From Nocardioides sp. (GTDB taxonomy: Bacteria > Actinomycetota > Actinomycetes > Propionibacteriales > Nocardioidaceae), in the NCBI RefSeq assembly GCF_030150155.1, contig NZ_JASLGR010000039.1:69521-133520 (forward strand): a stretch of 64,000 nucleotides of DNA. The letters are read 5' to 3'. Positions within the stretch are counted from its first letter, which is position 1; each line of letters starts with the position of its first letter. The notes below the pieces were generated by a model. The model made no database searches, was not told the DNA's origin, and saw only the letters and a program-made list of their open reading frames with translations. A program made the translations under genes and the position numbers. Shown piece by piece: positions 61,040 to 64,000 of this stretch.

Positions 61040-62275
61040 TCAGGCCTCGCTGCGAGCCGGCGCGCCCAGGGCGCGGTGGAAGTCCTCAGGCAGCAGCAGG
61101 TGCTCGGGTCGCAGGTCGTGCACCGAGCCGAGCGCGAGCCCGCGCAGCCCGGAGTCCAGACCGCCACGCAGCACGTCGAGCACGTTCTCCACCCCGGCCT
61201 GGCCGTTGGCGGCGAGCCCCCACAGGTAGGCGCGGCCGATCATGACGGCCTTGGCGCCCAGGGCCAGGGCCTTGAGTACGTCGGACCCACGGCGTACGCC
61301 GCCGTCCATCACGACGTCGATCTGGTGCCCGACGGCCTCGGCGATCGGGCCCACCATCCGGATCGCTCCCGGGGTGCCGTCGAGGTTGTTGCCGCCGTGG
61401 TTGGAGACCGAGATGCCGGCGACGCCGGAGTCGACGGCGCGCAGCGCGTCGTCGATCCGGGAGACGCCCTTGAGTACGAACGGGGTCCCCGAGATCTGGC
61501 GCCACTGCTCGGCCATCCAGGCGACGTCGTCCCAGGTCGGCGGCGGGGTGGTCATCCACTCGTAGTACGCGCCGAAGAAGGTCGGTGCGGCACCTCCGGG
61601 AGGGGCCAGGTTCGGGGCGGTCAGGTCGGGGATCTGGCCGGTCTTGCCGAACTCCCACAGCCACTTCGGCTTGCCGACCACCTGCGGTGCCATCCGCACC
61701 ATCGTCTTGAGGTCGACCTTCTCCGGGATCTCCGGGCTGCCCCAGTCACGGCCCATCGAGAACGACCAGTCCAGGGTGGCGATCAGGCCGTTGACGCCGG
61801 CGTCGTGGGCGCGGGTCATCCGCTGGATCATGGTGTCGCGGTCGCCGGTCCAGTACATCTGGAAGAACGTGTTCGCACCCGTCGCAGCGACGTCCTCGAC
61901 GGACTTCGAGGCGAAGTTCGACAGGCCCATGATCGTGCCACGGGCCGCGGCGGCCCGGGCCACGGCGACCTCACCGTCAGGGTGGACGGCCTGCACGCCG
62001 GTCGGGGAGATCAGCACCGGCAGGGAGACGTCCTGGCCGAAGACCCGGGTGCTCAGGTCACGCTCGGCGTGCTGGCCCACGACGTGCGGGGCGAGCCCGA
62101 TCGAGGCGAACGCGGCCTCGTTCGACTCGATCGTCTGGCCGCGTTCGGAACCCGCCACGAGGGCGGCGTACACGGGCTTGGGCAGGCGCTTGTGGGCACG
62201 TTGCTGGGCGACGGCGACGGATTCGAACCAGGGGTTCTGCTTCCACGGGTTCTGCAGCCAGGCGGGGCGAGACAT
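61040..62275 (-). CDS. mftD: Pre-mycofactocin synthase MftD
   Basis: FMN-dependent alpha-hydroxyacid dehydrogenase-like enzyme, 411 aa, that oxidatively deaminates the cyclised dipeptide to give pre-mycofactocin. Shown by LPVLISPTGVQAVHPDGE (FMN region), ISVSNHGGNNLDGTPG with the catalytic His, and VVMDGGVRRGSDVLKALALG with the FMN-phosphate site. It follows the family layout in the mft cluster. ATG 62275, 13 bp downstream of mftC; AGAGAAG precedes it. Confidence 0.94.
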   Translation of the reverse strand: MSRPAWLQNPWKQNPWFESVAVAQQRAHKRLPKPVYAALVAGSERGQTIESNEAAFASIGLAPHVVGQHAERDLSTRVFGQDVSLPVLISPTGVQAVHPDGEVAVARAAAARGTIMGLSNFASKSVEDVAATGANTFFQMYWTGDRDTMIQRMTRAHDAGVNGLIATLDWSFSMGRDWGSPEIPEKVDLKTMVRMAPQVVGKPKWLWEFGKTGQIPDLTAPNLAPPGGAAPTFFGAYYEWMTTPPPTWDDVAWMAEQWRQISGTPFVLKGVSRIDDALRAVDSGVAGISVSNHGGNNLDGTPGAIRMVGPIAEAVGHQIDVVMDGGVRRGSDVLKALALGAKAVMIGRAYLWGLAANGQAGVENVLDVLRGGLDSGLRGLALGSVHDLRPEHLLLPEDFHRALGAPARSEA

Positions 62276-62288
62276 GGGTTCTCTTCTC

Positions 62289-63566
62289 TCAGTTCGGGGT
62301 GGGGACGAAGCCGGCCAGCGGCGACTCGGCGCAAGCGCTGGCAGGAGGAGTGGACAGGTCGGGGCGCCGGGTGAGCTGGAGCAGCACCGGCTGGTTGCGG
62401 GCGGCGACCTCGCGAGAGTGGTCCTGGCTCGCGGCCGGGATGCTCCGCTCGCCGGCCAACGCGGACTCGCCGTAGCCCTGGACGCACTCGGGGTCGGGGC
62501 CGTCCAGGGGTAGCCCGGTGAAGAACTTCGCGGCCATGCAGCCGCCGCGGCAGGAGTCGAAGAACTGGCATGACGAGCAGGCGCCGCCGGTCTGCGGGGA
62601 GCGCAGCTCGCGGAACAGCTCGGAGTTGCGCCAGACCTCGCCGAAGCCGCCCTCGCCGAGCAGGTTGCCGGCCAGGAAGTTCTCGTGGATCGCGAACGGG
62701 CAGGCGTAGACGTCGCCGATCGGGTCGATCAGGCAGACCACCCGGCCCGCGCCGCACAGGTTGAGGCCGGGCAGCGTCTCGCCGAAGGCCGAGAGGTGGA
62801 AGAAGGAGTCGCCGGTCAGGACGCTCTCGCCGTGGGCGAGCAGCCAGTCGTAGAGGGTGCGCTGCTGCTCGGGCAGCGGGTGCAGCTCGTCCCAGACGTC
62901 GGCACCGCGGCCGCTGGGGCGCAGCCGGGTCAGCCGCAGGGTCGCGCCGAAGCGCTCCGACAGCGCCTGGAACTCGTCGAGCTGGTCGATGTTCTCCCGC
63001 GTGCAGACCACCGAGATCTTGGCGTCCTTGAACCCGGCCGCGGCCAGGTTCTCCAGGGCGGCCAGGGCGGTGTCGTAGGAGCCCGGTCCCCGCACCCGGT
63101 CGTTGACCTCGGCGGTCGCCCCGTCGAGCGAGATCTGCACATCGACGTACCCCTTCATCGCGGGCGAGGCGAGGAACGCGGCGCGCTCCGGGGTCAGCCG
63201 TACGCCGTTGGTGGAGAACTTCACGCCGACGTGATGTTCGACGGCGTACTCCAGGAGCTCCCAGAAGTCGGGGCGGATCGTGGGCTCGCCGCCGCCGATG
63301 TTCACGTAGAACACCTGCATCCGCTCGAGCTCGTCGATCACGGCCTTGGCCTGCTCGGTGCTGAGCTCGCGCGGGTCGCGCCGGCCGCTGGAGGACAGGC
63401 AGTGGGCGCAGGTGAGGTTGCAGGCGTAGGTGAGTTCCCAGGTCAGGCAGATCGGGGCGTCGAGGCCGAGCTCGAACTGCTCGATCAGGGTGCCGCCGAG
63501 GGGGCGGTCGCTGGTGGTCGGAGCGGCCGGGGTCGTTGCGGCGGGACGCTGGGGTGCGATGGTCAT
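62289..63566 (-). CDS. mftC: Mycofactocin radical SAM maturase MftC
   Basis: A 425-aa radical SAM/SPASM enzyme that decarboxylates and cross-links the C-terminal Val-Tyr of MftA. The radical SAM cluster is LTYACNLTCAHCLSSSG (CxxxCxxC). SPASM-region cysteines appear in CGAGRVVC, YACPFAI and GGACSSCQFFDSCRGGC. INIGGGEPT-like glycines are present (NIGGGEPTIRPD). AGGAGG is 5 nt before ATG 63566, and the mftB stop overlaps the start by 4 nt. C-terminal 60 residues are Ser/Ala-rich and variable. Confidence 0.96.
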   Translation of the reverse strand: MTIAPQRPAATTPAAPTTSDRPLGGTLIEQFELGLDAPICLTWELTYACNLTCAHCLSSSGRRDPRELSTEQAKAVIDELERMQVFYVNIGGGEPTIRPDFWELLEYAVEHHVGVKFSTNGVRLTPERAAFLASPAMKGYVDVQISLDGATAEVNDRVRGPGSYDTALAALENLAAAGFKDAKISVVCTRENIDQLDEFQALSERFGATLRLTRLRPSGRGADVWDELHPLPEQQRTLYDWLLAHGESVLTGDSFFHLSAFGETLPGLNLCGAGRVVCLIDPIGDVYACPFAIHENFLAGNLLGEGGFGEVWRNSELFRELRSPQTGGACSSCQFFDSCRGGCMAAKFFTGLPLDGPDPECVQGYGESALAGERSIPAASQDHSREVAARNQPVLLQLTRRPDLSTPPASACAESPLAGFVPTPN

Positions 63567-63844
63567 GCTGCCTCCTGCTGGCGCGGGCGGATCATGTCGG
63601 TGGCCGCGAGCCCCTCCAGGGCGGCGGCGTAGGCGGGGTGATCGCCTGCGGGGATGCCGGCGGCCTCCAGGGCCTGCCGGACGGTGGGATGCTCGACGAG
63701 CCCGCGCACCACGGTGACCAGCTCGGGTCGCTTCAGGAAGGTCAGCTTCCGGTTGCCGAAGTGGTAGGCCAGGGCGCCGAACGGCTCGGGTCGCAGCGCG
63801 ACCGCCGGGGAGAGCGCCCAAGGCTCGTCGAGCATCGTGGTCAT
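63563..63844 (-). CDS. mftB: Mycofactocin peptide chaperone MftB
   Basis: A 93-aa RiPP recognition (PqqD-like) protein that presents MftA to MftC. It contains ALRPEPFGALAYHFGNRKLTFL, the family strand pair, and a helical C-terminus. ATG 63844 shares one base with the mftA stop; an in-frame start at 63859 lies inside mftA and is unlikely. Overlaps mftC by 4 nt. Confidence 0.93.
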   Translation of the reverse strand: MTTMLDEPWALSPAVALRPEPFGALAYHFGNRKLTFLKRPELVTVVRGLVEHPTVRQALEAAGIPAGDHPAYAAALEGLAATDMIRPRQQEAA

Positions 63845-63954
63845 CAGTAGACGCCGCACATGCCGTCGATGGAGACCTCTTCGATGAGGGCCTCAGCCGT
63901 CAGGTCGGTGGTCGCCTCGGTGGCCGTCGGGTCGTGCCGGGTGTGGTTGTCCAT
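63844..63954 (-). CDS. mftA: Mycofactocin precursor peptide MftA (36 aa)
   Basis: A 36-codon gene read on the minus strand, beginning MDNHTRHDPT. Its last residues are IDGMCGVY and a stop, the invariant MftA C-terminus whose Val-Tyr becomes the cofactor. The leader part contains EALIEEVS, the chaperone-binding segment. GAGAGG lies 7 nt before the ATG at 63954, and the stop shares a base with mftB. It is too short for normal ORF calling. Confidence 0.96.
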   Translation of the reverse strand: MDNHTRHDPTATEATTDLTAEALIEEVSIDGMCGVY

Positions 63955-64000
63955 CAGTGAACCTCTCGGTGCCGGTGAATCCTGATCGCTCGGATGTGAG
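63955..64000 (-). promoter_or_regulatory. Upstream region of the mft operon, cut by the window edge
   Basis: The last 46 bp hold the mftA ribosome site (GAGAGG on the minus strand). The promoter and the usual regulator gene mftR would lie outside the window, so nothing can be said about control. Confidence 0.4.

Overview
The window is about 70 percent G+C, with short intergenic gaps, ATGA/TGATG stop-start overlaps, and many GTG starts preceded by a TANNNT box 6-8 nt upstream. That points to a high-GC actinobacterium. Gene order and content fit the Nocardioides-like Propionibacteriales best: a BldN-type sigma factor with its DUF5667 partner, rex-hemACDB, a mycofactocin cluster and a 14-module complex I operon. 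The genus is inferred, not proven. The order proC, small HTH gene, 33-aa basic ribosomal protein, epimerase, acyltransferase, hem genes, ccs genes, men genes, polyprenyl synthase also follows the M. tuberculosis Rv0500-Rv0562 backbone as I know it.

Layout. 1-5.7 kb (+): end of a sugar-phosphate isomerase-like gene, proC, an AcuC-like deacetylase, a MerR/excisionase-type HTH protein, bS22-like protein, an epimerase and an acyltransferase. 5.8-8.9 kb (-): a BldN-like ECF sigma factor, its putative RsbN-like anti-sigma (DUF5667) and a HAD-IB phosphatase. 8.9-17.6 kb (+): glutaredoxin, Rex, hemA, hemC, hemD (methyltransferase/synthase fusion), hemB, a secreted transglycosylase and hemL. 17.6-22.6 kb (+): phosphatase, TlpA-like lipoprotein, CcdA, ResB, CcsB and DUF4229, which together form a System II cytochrome c maturation operon. 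22.7-33.1 kb: menaquinone genes menA (-), menE, menC, menD, menF and menG (+) with an MFS transporter and small accessory genes. 33.2-48.1 kb (+): nuoA-N with NuoH and NuoI fused in one frame. 48.2-49.2 kb: the polyprenyl diphosphate synthase for the quinone tail. 49.2-49.7 kb: gene-free region with two inverted arrays of a 22-bp repeat. 49.7-53.3 kb (+): sulfate-binding lipoprotein and CysT-CysW-CysA. 53.4-57.4 kb (-): an unassigned cassette of a secreted four-cysteine protein, an ABC ATPase, a 10-TM FtsX-type permease and a lipoprotein. 57.4-57.9 kb (-): an Rrf2 regulator. 57.9-64 kb (-): the mycofactocin cluster mftA-B-C-D-E-SDR-F, including the 36-aa precursor mftA.

Functional logic. Most of the window builds one respiratory chain: heme, cytochrome c assembly, menaquinone with its prenyl tail, and NADH dehydrogenase. 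A strong Rex-type palindrome lies just upstream of nuoA and a second lies on the predicted rex promoter, so NADH/NAD+ sensing probably ties the rex-hem operon to complex I. Mycofactocin adds a second redox-cofactor system.

The least explained signals are a 22-bp tandem-repeat family (21 units in four arrays, one of them in frame inside menE), the NuoH-NuoI fusion, and the secreted-protein/ABC cassette at 53.4-57.4 kb.
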